Assembly: GCF_042660205.1 (NCBI RefSeq)
Contig: NZ_JBHSTQ010000006.1
Coordinates: 62,001 to 126,000, forward strand
Reading direction: 5' to 3'
DNA: 64,000 bases
Source: Sporolactobacillus kofuensis
GTDB taxonomy: Bacteria > Bacillota > Bacilli > Bacillales > Sporolactobacillaceae
Positions 1 through 8,913 of the stretch are shown here, in pieces. The notes under the pieces were generated by a model. The model did not search any database and had not been told where the DNA came from. It was given only the letters and a program-made list of their open reading frames with translations. The first letter of the stretch is position 1; each line of letters starts with the position of its first letter. The translations under genes and the position numbers were made by a program.

Positions 1-248
1 TTCCAGACCTTCGATGTGATGAACAGATCCTCGCGTTTCAGGCCCGTTTCCTTAAGCGCTGCTTTGATCCCTTCACCGGTGCCTTGCTCATTTTGATAAA
101 TCGCTGCCGTATCAATCAGACGGTATCCGTTCCGAATCGCCGACTGAACAGATGAAGCGGCAATCGCCTGATCCTCAACTCTGAACACACCTAACCCAAC
201 AGTCGGCATTTCAACGCCGTTATTTAAAACCACTGTCTTTGCTACCAA
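1..248 (-). CDS. Aldo/keto reductase, N-terminal part (runs off the left edge)
   Basis: The first 82 residues of an NAD(P)H-dependent aldo/keto reductase. The start of the barrel (MPTVGLGVFR) is followed by GYRLIDTAAIYQNE, which holds the family's conserved Asp and catalytic Tyr, and by LFITSKVW. The start is TTG at 248, because GGAGG lies 7 nt upstream and the nearby ATG is out of frame. The C-terminal two thirds lie outside the window. A 37-bp element upstream (320-356) recurs in front of the HxlR/oxidoreductase pair near 32.6 kb, which suggests control by that regulator. The substrate cannot be read from this fragment. Confidence 0.9.
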   Translation of the reverse strand, partial: MVAKTVVLNNGVEMPTVGLGVFRVEDQAIAASSVQSAIRNGYRLIDTAAIYQNEQGTGEGIKAALKETGLKREDLFITSKVW

Positions 249-319
249 TGGTCATCCTCCTTTATTCAACCGTAATTCGTTCCTTTTCAGTGTAAATGGT
301 ATTGATCATTTCAGGTAGT

Positions 320-356
320 ACGCACCTTAAAGTGATATAGGTACATAAAAGTTACC
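320..356. promoter_or_regulatory. Putative HxlR-type operator, copy 1
   Basis: A 37-bp element upstream of the aldo/keto reductase gene. It matches 27 of 37 positions, without gaps, with 32594-32630, which lies between a zinc-type oxidoreductase gene and a divergent hxlR gene. The shared blocks are ACGCAC, GTGA, TAGG and ACAT. That the HxlR protein binds here is inferred from the second copy's position. Confidence 0.5.
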
Positions 357-394
357 ATTGCGCGTGCATTCCCACGTGATCACCAATAGCACAC

Positions 395-817
395 TCACTG
401 TGTCTCTTGCTTTTTCAGAAACTGAACCGATTCTACAATCAATTTTTTCAGCACATCTTGATTAATATCTGCCAGTTTATTGATATAGGTGCATGATTTT
501 CCGCGCGTATGTTTTCCTAGATCCTTGGCATATATGTCATAAGTATCCTCACTCATTGTCAGATATAAACTGATTTTCGCTTTGCGCGGTGAGAATCCGG
601 TGAGTGGCGCGTCTCCCTCATGTCCGGAGGCATAGTTGTAATGATAAGCGCCAAAACCGATAATGCTTGGCCCCCACATTTTTGCCGGATGTCCGGTAAC
701 CTCAGTAAACAAATCGAGCAAACGGTACGCATCTGCTTTCTTCTGTACACTCTCCACCTTTTCAATAAATGCCGTGACGCTATTCTCGTTTTCCTTCATT
801 TTTAGCTCATAACCCAT
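395..817 (-). CDS. DUF1801 domain protein (YdhG-like)
   Basis: A 140-residue small soluble protein of the DUF1801 / YdhG-like alpha-beta fold. Typical features are the segment TGHPAKMWGPSIIGFGAYHY near the N-terminus, the FSPRKAKISLYL strand and the C-terminal DLGKHTRGKSCTYINKLADI. Family members have no firmly established activity. The start at 817 has GGGGTG about 7 nt upstream; an internal ATG at codon 7 is an alternative. It is a single-gene unit with no informative neighbour. Confidence 0.8.
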   Translation of the reverse strand: MGYELKMKENENSVTAFIEKVESVQKKADAYRLLDLFTEVTGHPAKMWGPSIIGFGAYHYNYASGHEGDAPLTGFSPRKAKISLYLTMSEDTYDIYAKDLGKHTRGKSCTYINKLADINQDVLKKLIVESVQFLKKQETQ

Positions 818-955
818 CTTGGTTCACCCCACTTTTCTCTCCCTTGGTATGAAATAACCCTTTGCGGTACATTTTAAACAAAGGCACAAGATCAGGAAAG
901 CGCAGGGGTGATCTGTGTAAAAAGTTTCTCGGAGGAATGAGTTTAGGAAGGCGTG

Positions 956-1066
956 GTGCGAGACGCCTGCGGGATCGTTCCTGATGATCGCGAACCAAGT
1001 GAGACCCCGCAGATCAACATGCATGTACGAGGAGGCCCACGGATCGCCCGCGGCAAGCGAGCACCG
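956..1066 (+). repeat. Dispersed GC-rich structured intergenic repeat, copy 1
   Basis: An element of about 110 bp that begins GTGCGAGACGCCTGCGGGAT and ends CGCCCGCGGCAAGCGAGCAC. A second copy lies in reverse orientation at 41411-41512 and a decayed half copy at 44870-44932. Internal complementary segments (CCTGCGGG / CCCCGCAG, and GAGGAGG) suggest a folded RNA or DNA. Similar GC-rich intergenic repeats occur widely in Bacillaceae. It lies between divergent genes and overlaps only spurious short ORFs. Confidence 0.75.
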
Positions 1067-1210
1067 AAAGCCTTATTCCGAGAAAAGTTAGACACATACC
1101 ACGCGAGTTTGTCAAAGGCATTTTTTTCTAAATAATACTGTATAATAAAAGTATTGCAATTTTCCGATGTTCATCGGAATGAACGCATAAGCCAATTAGG
1201 AGGTTACGAC

Positions 1211-4144
1211 ATGGAAACACTCACTCAAAACAAGGTATGCCATGGTTTTCGGCTGCTCCATACCGATACAATTCAAGACATTCACTCAGACGCGTACGTG
1301 TTCGAGCATGAGAAAAGCGGCGCGAAACTATTGTTTTTGAAAAACGATGATGACAATAAAGTCTTCTCGATCAGTTTCCGCACCCCTCCGGAAAATAATA
1401 CCGGCGTTTTTCACATTCTTGAACATTCGGTGCTTTGCGGCTCTGACAAATACCCGGTTAAAGAACCGTTTGTTGAACTGCTCAAGGGTTCACTGAATAC
1501 GTTCCTTAACGCATTCACATTCAGCGATAAGACCATGTATCCGGTCGCCAGCAAAAATAACAAAGATTTTCAGAATCTGATGGACGTCTATCTCGATGCT
1601 GTCTTCCATCCGAACATTTACAAATATAAGGAAATCCTTCAACAAGAGGGCTGGCACTACGAGCTAGAAAATGCTGAGGATCCGATCAATTACAAAGGCG
1701 TTGTCTATAATGAAATGAAAGGCGCCTTTTCCTCCCCGGAAGGCTTGTTGATGCGCGCCAACCAAAACTCACTATTCCCTGATACAAGCTACGGCTATGA
1801 ATCAGGCGGTGATCCAATCAATATTCCTGATCTGACCTATGACTATTTCATTAATTGCCATAAAAAATATTACAGTCCATCCAACAGCTATATTTTTCTG
1901 TACGGAAATATGGATATAGAGGAAAAATTGGCGTATTTGGATCAAGCCTATTTGAGCGACTATGACCGCATTGAGGTCGATTCCGCTCTTGCGCTCCAGA
2001 AACCGATCGGAAAACTTAATGAAACGATCAAAGAATATCCAGTACTCCCAGATGCAGACCTCAAGGATAAAACATACTTAAGCATGAACTTTGCAGTAGC
2101 CACATCAACCGATCCGGAACCATACCTCGCTTTTGATATTCTTGATTATCTGCTTCTTGACAGCCCGGCGGCTCCGCTGAAAAAGGCAATTCTCGATGCC
2201 GGAATTGGTCAGGATGTGTTCGGCGCCTATGACAACAGCATCCTTCAACCCTTTTTCTCCATTAATGTGAAGAATGCCAACGAAAGTCAAAAAGCAGATT
2301 TTAAGAAAGTCGTTTTCGATACCTTGAAACAACTCGTGAAAGATGGTCTGGATAAGAAACAAATTGAGGCAGCGCTCACCGTCAAAGAATTCCAATTGCG
2401 TGAGGCAGACTATGGCTCGATGCCTACGGGTCTCATTTACAGCATTATGACGATGGACAGCTGGCTTCATGATGCAGACCCTCTGATGCACTTGAAATTT
2501 GAAGCGACTTTGGCGAAGATCAAACAGGCGCTAACCACCAACTACTTCGAAACGTTAATTGAAAACTATTTGCTGAACAGTAATCATCAGACCTTTGTCA
2601 CGATCGCACCTTCCAAAACGATTGCGGACAAAGAAGCCAAATTCGTGGAATCGAAATTAGCCGATGTTAAGAAGAATCTGAATGCTGAAGGTTTGCAGCA
2701 AATTATTGAAGAAACAAAGAAACTGAAAGAGCGTCAATCGAGTAGCGACAAGCCTGAAGACCTGCGCAAAATTCCAATGCTCACTCTGAGTGATGTTCAG
2801 AAAAAGGCAGAGGATATCCCACTTGAGGAAACCACTGTTGATGGTGTAAAAACGCTCTATCATGATCTTGAAACCAATAAAATCGCTTATCTAAGCATGT
2901 ATTTTGATGCGACTGATGTATCTGCTGACCAGATTGCTGCCCTCTCCCTTTTACAGGAAATTCTTGGCAAGGTGGATACGGAAAAGTACCCTTATGCAGA
3001 ACTCGTGAGTGAAATCAATATCCAAACCGGCAGCATTGATTTCGACAACCAGACCTTTAGTGATATGTCTGATGATGATGCCTATGCGCCGAAATTTTCT
3101 GTGCGCACAAAGGTTTTGGCCGATAAACTGCCACAGGCTTTCGCACTCATTCATGAGATCCTTTACCACAGCAAATTCGACAACGCATCCCGCATTCGAG
3201 AAATCATTAAGGAAATCAAGTCTCGCGTTGAGATGGCCTTTAATCAAAATGGTCAATCCGTTGTCGTTCGACGTCTTGGTTCTTATTTTTCTCAAGCAGC
3301 TGCCTATAGCGAAAAATTACGTGGGCTCGATTTTTACCAATTCATCTCGGATCTTGATAAAAATTGGGATACCCGCTTTGAGCAGTTCAAAGAAACCTTG
3401 TCCGCGTTGTCCAAACAATTGTTCAGTAAGGATCGGCTAATTTTCAGTGTGACCGGAAATACAGAGTTGTTCCAAGCCGTAAAAGATCACTTCAGCACGT
3501 TGGAACTCCAAGCGAAGTCGGTAACCGATGCTGCGCATGCGGACCGATTGGCGAAACCTGCCGCCAAAAACGAAGGTTTGATGACTTCGAGTAAAGTTCA
3601 ATATGCCGCTAAAGGCGCGAACTTCAAATCACTGGGTTTCTCCTATACCGGAAAGCTTCAGGTGCTTAAGAAAATCCTGACCCTCGATTATCTGTGGAAT
3701 CAGGTGCGCGTCATGGGCGGCGCCTATGGATGTGGGCTGTCCCTTGAATCAGCGGGCAACATGATCTTCTGGTCCTATCGCGACCCGAACCTGCAAGAAA
3801 CCTTGTCCATTTACGACAAAGCGGCTGAATTCGCCGAATCCTTCGATGCCGATGACTTCGAAATGACGAAGTACATTATCGGAACATTATCCGATCTCGA
3901 AACGCCACTCACTCCGCGTAGTAAAGGCGGCATGGCCGATGCCCAATATTTCAAGCACATCACACAAGCTGACGTGCAGCAAACACGCGATGATGTACTG
4001 GCGACAAAATTATCCGATATCAAAGACTTCGGCAAACTGTTAAAAGCCGTAACCGACGAAGGCTTCGTGTGCGTACTCGGAAACGAAACCAAAATTCAGC
4101 AAAATAAAAATCTGTTCAAAGACTGCATCAATGTGTTTGACTAA
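1211..4144 (+). CDS. M16C-family zinc metallopeptidase (presequence-protease-like)
   Basis: A 977-residue insulinase-superfamily peptidase of the long M16C type, in which both halves are on one chain. The inverted zinc motif is HILEH at about residues 68-72, and the distal ligand segment VVYNEMKGAFSSPE follows about 100 residues later. The length of about 970-1000 aa is usual for bacterial M16C proteins, which degrade unfolded peptides in the cytoplasm. The start chosen is ATG 1211, with GGAGG 7 nt upstream; an upstream in-frame extension to 1154 has no ribosome binding site. A strong terminator follows immediately. Confidence 0.93.
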   Translation: METLTQNKVCHGFRLLHTDTIQDIHSDAYVFEHEKSGAKLLFLKNDDDNKVFSISFRTPPENNTGVFHILEHSVLCGSDKYPVKEPFVELLKGSLNTFLNAFTFSDKTMYPVASKNNKDFQNLMDVYLDAVFHPNIYKYKEILQQEGWHYELENAEDPINYKGVVYNEMKGAFSSPEGLLMRANQNSLFPDTSYGYESGGDPINIPDLTYDYFINCHKKYYSPSNSYIFLYGNMDIEEKLAYLDQAYLSDYDRIEVDSALALQKPIGKLNETIKEYPVLPDADLKDKTYLSMNFAVATSTDPEPYLAFDILDYLLLDSPAAPLKKAILDAGIGQDVFGAYDNSILQPFFSINVKNANESQKADFKKVVFDTLKQLVKDGLDKKQIEAALTVKEFQLREADYGSMPTGLIYSIMTMDSWLHDADPLMHLKFEATLAKIKQALTTNYFETLIENYLLNSNHQTFVTIAPSKTIADKEAKFVESKLADVKKNLNAEGLQQIIEETKKLKERQSSSDKPEDLRKIPMLTLSDVQKKAEDIPLEETTVDGVKTLYHDLETNKIAYLSMYFDATDVSADQIAALSLLQEILGKVDTEKYPYAELVSEINIQTGSIDFDNQTFSDMSDDDAYAPKFSVRTKVLADKLPQAFALIHEILYHSKFDNASRIREIIKEIKSRVEMAFNQNGQSVVVRRLGSYFSQAAAYSEKLRGLDFYQFISDLDKNWDTRFEQFKETLSALSKQLFSKDRLIFSVTGNTELFQAVKDHFSTLELQAKSVTDAAHADRLAKPAAKNEGLMTSSKVQYAAKGANFKSLGFSYTGKLQVLKKILTLDYLWNQVRVMGGAYGCGLSLESAGNMIFWSYRDPNLQETLSIYDKAAEFAESFDADDFEMTKYIIGTLSDLETPLTPRSKGGMADAQYFKHITQADVQQTRDDVLATKLSDIKDFGKLLKAVTDEGFVCVLGNETKIQQNKNLFKDCINVFD

Positions 4145-4158
4145 TTGAAGAGATGCGA

Positions 4159-4197
4159 AGAGCTGTGGGGCAATGCTCCCACAGCTCTTTTTTTTTA
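4159..4197 (+). terminator. Intrinsic terminator after the M16 peptidase gene
   Basis: The inverted repeat AGAGCTGTGGG / CCCACAGCTCT is followed by nine T. Almost the same hairpin recurs at 10593-10628, at the far end of the nitrogen locus. Confidence 0.9.
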
Positions 4198-4206
4198 CGT
4201 GGGGAT

Positions 4207-4424
4207 AACCCGAACACTCTTTTCCCAGATTCGGCTAACTTTTTGCCGGATTAAGACGCTCTACTTTTTTCCGGATTAAGACGCTCTTTTCCCAGATTCA
4301 GCTAACTTTTCCCCGAATTAAGACACTCTTTTCCCGGATTCGGCTAACTTTTTTCCGGATTAAGACGCTCTTTTCCCGGATTCGGACAACTTTTTCCGGA
4401 TTAAGACGCTTTTTTTCCGGATGC
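4207..4424. repeat. Tandem array of 21-bp monomers (AAGACGC / CGGCTAAC type)
   Basis: About ten monomers, mostly 21 bp, alternate between two types: one starts ATTCGGCTAACTTTTTT, the other ATTAAGACGCTCTTTTCCC. Together they make a 42-bp dimer repeat, with one 25-bp variant. The array lies directly after the peptidase terminator and contains no credible gene. Confidence 0.9.
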
Positions 4425-4504
4425 TTACATGCCTCGAGGATTGATCGGAACTCTTTGAACCCAATATTTTTCAATGTGCTTTTTTCATAAACTCATTCTT
4501 TTTA

Positions 4505-4521
4505 TGTTAGAAAATCCGACA
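4505..4521. promoter_or_regulatory. TnrA-like box upstream of the amidohydrolase operon
   Basis: TGTTAGAAAATCCGACA matches the B. subtilis TnrA consensus TGTNANAWWWTMTNACA except at one position. It is centred about 50 bp upstream of the inferred transcription start (-10 TAAACT at 4551-4556), the distance at which TnrA activates. A perfect match sits at the equivalent place at 8831-8847. Confidence 0.7.
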
Positions 4522-4550
4522 TACTCAGAACATCTTTAACGTTATCGTGA

Positions 4551-4589
4551 TAAACTATGAATCATAAACTGGTATGACCGGTATTGCCA
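4551..4589 (+). promoter_or_regulatory. -10 region and GntR-type operator of the amidohydrolase operon
   Basis: The -10 is TAAACT at 4551. Just downstream, TGGTATGACCGGTATTGCCA (4570-4589) matches 16 of 20 positions with the element at 8894-8913. The core ACTGGT-ATG-ACCGGT is a near-perfect inverted repeat like those bound by FadR-family GntR proteins. Its position over the start of transcription suggests repression, most likely by the GntR protein encoded at 7976. Confidence 0.65.
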
Positions 4590-4708
4590 GTTTGGAATTT
4601 AACCTTCCCTTACTTCTTTCAGTGAGTGAAAGATGAAGAACGCCGCAATTGGTTAAATCGTTCAAAACACGTGCTTATACGTGAAAAAAATAGAGTGGAG
4701 GATTGATT

Positions 4709-5911
4709 ATGCTGGATCTACTTTTTCATAATGCAAAAAGTCTGCATTACCTTACGAATATCGATATAGGAATAGAAAATGGGACCATTACGTACATAAA
4801 TGAAACTGGTGCTTCCATTCCTCCGGTAAAACAAATTATTGAAGCCGGAGGGCATGTTGTACTGCCTGGATTCAATGAATCACATATTCATCTGGAAAAA
4901 GCCTATCTACTCGAAAAAATGGATACAGATGCCCATTCATTACAAGAAGCAATCCAAATGACAGCTGCTTTAAAAAAATCGTTTACAAAGGAAGATATGA
5001 CAGAGCGAGCTACTCGTGTCATTGAAAAAAGCATCCAAAGTGGCGTAACTAACTTACGGGCTCAGGTAGAAGTCGATGATCTATTAAATTTAAGCGCCAT
5101 GGAAACCATTATGGCGTTGAAAGAAAAATATAAAAGTAAAATCACGATTCAGATTGTTGTCTTCCCTCAAGAGGGTATCTTCATTCAAAAAAATGGAGCA
5201 GCGCTAATGGAAGAATCATTAAAAATGGGTGCAGATGTTGTTGGGGGCATCCCTTATAATGATCGAGATCAAACAGAACACCTCGATTTTATCTTCAATC
5301 TTGCAGAAAAATATGGAAAACCCATGGATATTCATATTGATGATTCTGATAATCCTGAAGATCTTTCAATTTTAGATATCATCAAACGCACCAAGGACAA
5401 TCACTTTGAAAACAACGTAACGGTTGCGCATATGACTTCCTTAGGTTCGGTCGATCATAATCAAGCACGCGATATAGCTAAACAGATAGCCGATGCTGGC
5501 ATTCATGTCGTTGCTCTTCCAGCAACTGATCTCTATATTAACGGGCGCCAGGATAAGGAAAAAATCAGACGAGGCCTAACACCCGTAAAAACTTTGCTGA
5601 ATGAGCAGGCCAATGTTATTTTTGCAACAAATAATATTCAAAATCCATTTACGCCTTTTGGCACAGGGAACATCCTTGATATTGCTTATTTATTTGCTGA
5701 AGTGACACAGATGGGGACTTCCCAGGATGCAGAGACAATTCTAGACATGATGACCTATCAATCTGCTAAAGCGCTGGGCTTAGAACACTATGGCATATAT
5801 GAAGGTGGACTCGCTGACCTAGTGCTCTTGGACGCGAATAACCTCCGTAATGTTTTATTAGACCGGCCACGCGTCATTTGTTCCTACAAAAATGGGCATA
5901 AGATCATTTGA
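4709..5911 (+). CDS. CodA-like amidohydrolase (cytosine deaminase-type fold)
   Basis: A 400-residue amidohydrolase-superfamily enzyme that aligns with cytosine deaminase and N-isopropylammelide hydrolases. It has the metal-binding HIH in GFNESHIHLEKA, His in MDIHIDDSDN, His in VTVAHMTSLGS and LYINGRQDKEKIRRGLTP. Two active-site positions differ from E. coli CodA: the catalytic Glu after the third His is Asp, and the late metal-ligand Asp (GHDD in CodA) is Asn (ATNN). The substrate may therefore not be cytosine. The start is ATG 4709 with GGAGG 7 nt upstream; the TTG at 4703 is too close to it. First gene of a four-gene unit with an SDR, an amidase and a GntR regulator. Confidence 0.88.
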   Translation: MLDLLFHNAKSLHYLTNIDIGIENGTITYINETGASIPPVKQIIEAGGHVVLPGFNESHIHLEKAYLLEKMDTDAHSLQEAIQMTAALKKSFTKEDMTERATRVIEKSIQSGVTNLRAQVEVDDLLNLSAMETIMALKEKYKSKITIQIVVFPQEGIFIQKNGAALMEESLKMGADVVGGIPYNDRDQTEHLDFIFNLAEKYGKPMDIHIDDSDNPEDLSILDIIKRTKDNHFENNVTVAHMTSLGSVDHNQARDIAKQIADAGIHVVALPATDLYINGRQDKEKIRRGLTPVKTLLNEQANVIFATNNIQNPFTPFGTGNILDIAYLFAEVTQMGTSQDAETILDMMTYQSAKALGLEHYGIYEGGLADLVLLDANNLRNVLLDRPRVICSYKNGHKII

Positions 5912-5940
5912 CCAATCAGCAGTAACTAGGAGATGAGCGA

Positions 5941-6687
5941 ATGAATCAGGGTAGATTCAAGAATAAACAGGTTGTGATCACAGGTGGCGGTTCGGGGATT
6001 GGGCTCGCAACAGTCAAATCATTTTTATCTGAAGGTGCACGTGTTTCTGTGTTGGATTATCAAATTACTGATGAACTTGTTCGGACCACATGTGATGTCT
6101 ATCAAGTGGATGTTCGTAAGTCTGAAAGCATCAAAGAAGCAGTTGCGGAGATCATTAAAAAAAATCATAAAATCGATGTACTGATAAATAATGCAGGAAT
6201 TGAATTTGTTTCGTCACTTGAAGAGATGGAAGAAGAAGAATGGGATCGCGTCCTCGATACAAATTTGAAAGGCATGTTTCTGACAACCCGAACCGTATTG
6301 CCCTTTTTAAAAGAATCTCATGGCGTGATCGTCAATACCGCTTCTCAACTTGCTTTAGTAGGCTCTGCTCTATTCACAGCCTACACCGCATCCAAAGCGG
6401 CAATTGTGAATTTCACGCGAAGTCTGGCCATTGAAGGAGCAAAAGATGGCATTCGTGTTAATTCGGTTTGCCCTGGAGCAATTCATACGCCTCTACTGAG
6501 CAGGCAATTTGAAAATGGGAAAAAAGGACCACAAGGATCCATTCAAGATTTGATCAGGATGCACCCATTAGGACGGCTGGGGGAACCAGAAGAAATTGCC
6601 AAGCCCATTCTATTTCTTTGTAGCGAAGACGCGTCATTTATAACTGGGAGCGCATTATTCATTGATGGAGGATACACAAGCTGGTAA
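5941..6687 (+). CDS. SDR-family NAD(P)-dependent oxidoreductase
   Basis: A 248-residue classical short-chain dehydrogenase. It has the cofactor motif TGGGSGIG (residues 14-21), NNAG at 83-86, the catalytic Ser region NTAS at about 132-135 and YTASK with Tyr148/Lys152. Asp39 at the end of beta-2 favours NAD(H) over NADPH. The C-terminus IDGGYTSW is family-typical. It lies 29 bp after the amidohydrolase gene with its own AGGAG, so it is co-transcribed. It probably oxidises or reduces an intermediate of the same pathway; the substrate is unknown. Confidence 0.9.
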   Translation: MNQGRFKNKQVVITGGGSGIGLATVKSFLSEGARVSVLDYQITDELVRTTCDVYQVDVRKSESIKEAVAEIIKKNHKIDVLINNAGIEFVSSLEEMEEEEWDRVLDTNLKGMFLTTRTVLPFLKESHGVIVNTASQLALVGSALFTAYTASKAAIVNFTRSLAIEGAKDGIRVNSVCPGAIHTPLLSRQFENGKKGPQGSIQDLIRMHPLGRLGEPEEIAKPILFLCSEDASFITGSALFIDGGYTSW

Positions 6688-6746
6688 TTTAACTTAACAT
6701 TCATTCTAACCTCGAACGAAACGAATAAAAGAATTGGAGATTTAAT

Positions 6747-7937
6747 ATGATCAATCACAACGATTACGGTGCTTTCATTAACCCGAGCATGACTCTCTCT
6801 CTTAACACGAGCGGCCCCCTTTCCGGACTCAAATTTGCATTGAAAGACGTTTTTGCCGTTAAAGGCTATAAGAATAGTGCCGGCAATCCAACTTGGCTTA
6901 CCTATGCCGATGAGGCAACCGAACATGCTGATGTGGTCAATCAGCTGCTTCATCACGGAGCTACTTTAGTTGGCACTACGGTTACAGATGAATTGATGTA
7001 TAGCTTGAAAGGAGACAATAAACATTATCCTCCGACAATTAACCCTAAAGCCCCGGATTCATTTACCGGAGGATCATCAAGTGGATCAGCAGTATCTGTT
7101 GCTTCTCATCAAACTGATTTTTCCATTGGAACGGATACCGGGGGATCTGTCCGAATCCCTTCCTCCTACTGTGGACTATTCGGAATGCGACCATCGCATG
7201 GATTAATTTCCATGAATGGTGTGATACCGCTCGCACCCAGTTTTGATACTGTCGGCTGGATGGCCAATCATGCGGATATTTTAGCCAAAGTGGGCGATGT
7301 TTTACTCCCAGATCAAACCGTGCACGCCTATAAAACGATCTATGTATTTCAGAAAGCTTTCGATCTATTACAGGACTCAGACGATATCGCTTATTATCAC
7401 AAGCTTTTGCAACTACTAAATGATCGCTACACGCTAAAATCTGTCGACCTCTTAGACAACCATTCCTTTCATGAACTAACGGAGTGTTTCCGTATCCTTC
7501 AGGGTAAGGAAGCCTGGCAATCGCATGGTCAATGGATTAATCAGTATCACCCAGATTTCAGTAAAGATATCTCCGGCCGATTCGAAATGGCATCTAAAAT
7601 TAAGGAGGATGTCCACTATCATCTAATGCTTCAAACCAAACAAAATTTCACAACTGAGATGCACCAACTTTTGGGTAGTGATTCCCTAGTAATCATACCC
7701 ACAACGGTCGGATCCGCTCCAAGTAGAGAAAGTAGTTTTTCGTCTATTGAATCGCTTAGAGCGCAAACGATGAAATTGACCTGTCTTGCTGGATTATCTG
7801 GTCTGCCTCAAATAACACGACCGCTTCTTCATACAAAGAAGCCGCTCGGTCTTTCCTTCATTTCAGGATATAATACAGACAAGCAATTGTTACAATTTGT
7901 CAGAAACGTTGACTTATCCGGATTGAAAGGAATTTGA
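6747..7937 (+). CDS. Amidase-signature family hydrolase
   Basis: A 396-residue amidase. The Ser-cisSer-Lys triad elements are visible: Lys33 in LKFALKDVFAVKG, the Ser-rich GGSSSGS at 108-114 and the nucleophile Ser134 in GTDTGGSVRIP. The length matches small family members such as AtzE-like or indole-acetamide hydrolases rather than GatA. It would release ammonia from an amide or carbamoyl product made by the upstream enzymes. It lies 59 bp after the SDR gene in the same operon, with GGAG before the ATG. The precise substrate is not predictable. Confidence 0.9.
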   Translation: MINHNDYGAFINPSMTLSLNTSGPLSGLKFALKDVFAVKGYKNSAGNPTWLTYADEATEHADVVNQLLHHGATLVGTTVTDELMYSLKGDNKHYPPTINPKAPDSFTGGSSSGSAVSVASHQTDFSIGTDTGGSVRIPSSYCGLFGMRPSHGLISMNGVIPLAPSFDTVGWMANHADILAKVGDVLLPDQTVHAYKTIYVFQKAFDLLQDSDDIAYYHKLLQLLNDRYTLKSVDLLDNHSFHELTECFRILQGKEAWQSHGQWINQYHPDFSKDISGRFEMASKIKEDVHYHLMLQTKQNFTTEMHQLLGSDSLVIIPTTVGSAPSRESSFSSIESLRAQTMKLTCLAGLSGLPQITRPLLHTKKPLGLSFISGYNTDKQLLQFVRNVDLSGLKGI

Positions 7938-7975
7938 AACCAGTCCTAATAATTTAAGTGAGGTCATCCTTTTTT

Positions 7976-8683
7976 ATGATTGTCAGTGAAACTGTCCAGA
8001 AATTTTTATTAGATTATATTCGAACACGGGTGAAGGTAGGAGATAAATTGCCTTCGGAACGTGAAATAGCCAAGATGCTTAAGGTTGGCCGTTCCTCAGT
8101 ACGTGAGGCTCTGCAATCCATGTGTGACACAGGAATTATTGAGAAACGACCGGGAAAGGGGAATTATTTAAGACAAGAGATCGACACGAACCTTACAACC
8201 GTAGTCAAGCGTCTATTACCGACTTTTGACATCGAATCATCCTTAGATTTTCTTGAATTTCGAAGAGGTATAGAAACGGAGAATGCCTATCTTGCTGCTC
8301 AAAGAATGACAGAACAGTCTATTGATGTGCTCAAAATGTCTCTTGTTGATCTAAAGGACTGTATACATAAAGGCCAGTCGATCATCGTTCCCGACTTAAC
8401 CTTCCATAACACTATTGCTCACGCCACTCAGAATAAGGTCATGATACACGTCTACGATTCATTGATCGATTATTTTAAAAAGGTGCGCATTGAAATGGCT
8501 ATCAATGATGATGTTGAAAATGCTGTTCAATATCATACAGAGCTGTTAAACGCAATAGAAGACAGAGATTCTAATCAGGCAAGCCTGTTGATGCGCAAGC
8601 ACATCGAGGACGTCCAACAGCATTACCAAAAAATGATTACGGAAATAAATCCTAAACTGAGAGGCGAGCACGTTGCGACCTAG
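7976..8683 (+). CDS. GntR-family transcriptional regulator, FadR/FCD subfamily
   Basis: About 235 residues with an N-terminal winged helix (GDKLPSEREIAKMLKVGRSSVREALQ) and a C-terminal all-helical FCD ligand domain (LEFRRGIETENAYLAA ... YHTELLNAIEDRD ... MRKHIEDV). Such proteins sense small organic acids or pathway intermediates. The start is uncertain: ATG 7976 has GTGAGG 12 nt upstream, and GTG 7958 is in frame. It is last in the amidohydrolase-SDR-amidase operon. FadR-like palindromes lie at 4570-4589 and 8894-8913, so it probably represses both this operon and the transporter gene. Confidence 0.88.
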   Translation: MIVSETVQKFLLDYIRTRVKVGDKLPSEREIAKMLKVGRSSVREALQSMCDTGIIEKRPGKGNYLRQEIDTNLTTVVKRLLPTFDIESSLDFLEFRRGIETENAYLAAQRMTEQSIDVLKMSLVDLKDCIHKGQSIIVPDLTFHNTIAHATQNKVMIHVYDSLIDYFKKVRIEMAINDDVENAVQYHTELLNAIEDRDSNQASLLMRKHIEDVQQHYQKMITEINPKLRGEHVAT

Positions 8684-8830
8684 AAGTTCACAGGGAACCA
8701 ACTGCTTGTTTTGTTCTAACGGTGATTCGATAAACCTGTTGTAATCGTCCCATCTCTTGTTCTGTTCATTTCTTCTTAATATGAAAAACCTTAAATTACT
8801 TACTTGAATTCAATCCATTTTTAAATTCTA

Positions 8831-8847
8831 TGTCAGAAAATATGACA
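8831..8847. promoter_or_regulatory. TnrA-like box upstream of the NCS1 transporter
   Basis: TGTCAGAAAATATGACA fits the TnrA consensus TGTNANAWWWTMTNACA at every position and is a near-perfect palindrome. Its centre lies about 49 bp upstream of the predicted start site, the normal TnrA activating position. The spacing to the GntR-type operator nearly equals that in the partner promoter near 4.5 kb (63 and 63 bp box start to operator core, within 2 bp). Confidence 0.78.
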
Positions 8848-8875
8848 CTTTTTCAGAAAATTCTTTTCTCAGTGC

Positions 8876-8913
8876 TATAATGTATCTATCATCTGGTCTG
8901 ACCGGTAAGACCA
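8876..8913 (+). promoter_or_regulatory. -10 region and GntR-type operator of the NCS1 transporter
   Basis: A consensus -10 TATAAT (8876-8881) has a weak -35, as expected for an activator-dependent promoter. TGGTCTGACCGGTAAGACCA (8894-8913) follows directly and shares 16 of 20 positions with 4570-4589. The mRNA leader to the TTG at 9115 is about 225 nt. It contains a strong AAGGAGGAGG near 8932 with no usable start codon behind it. Confidence 0.65.

Noticed and set aside
2105..3440. ORFs of 114-143 codons overlapping the M16 peptidase gene
   Set aside because: They are shadows of the 977-codon gene in other frames and have no binding sites or homology.
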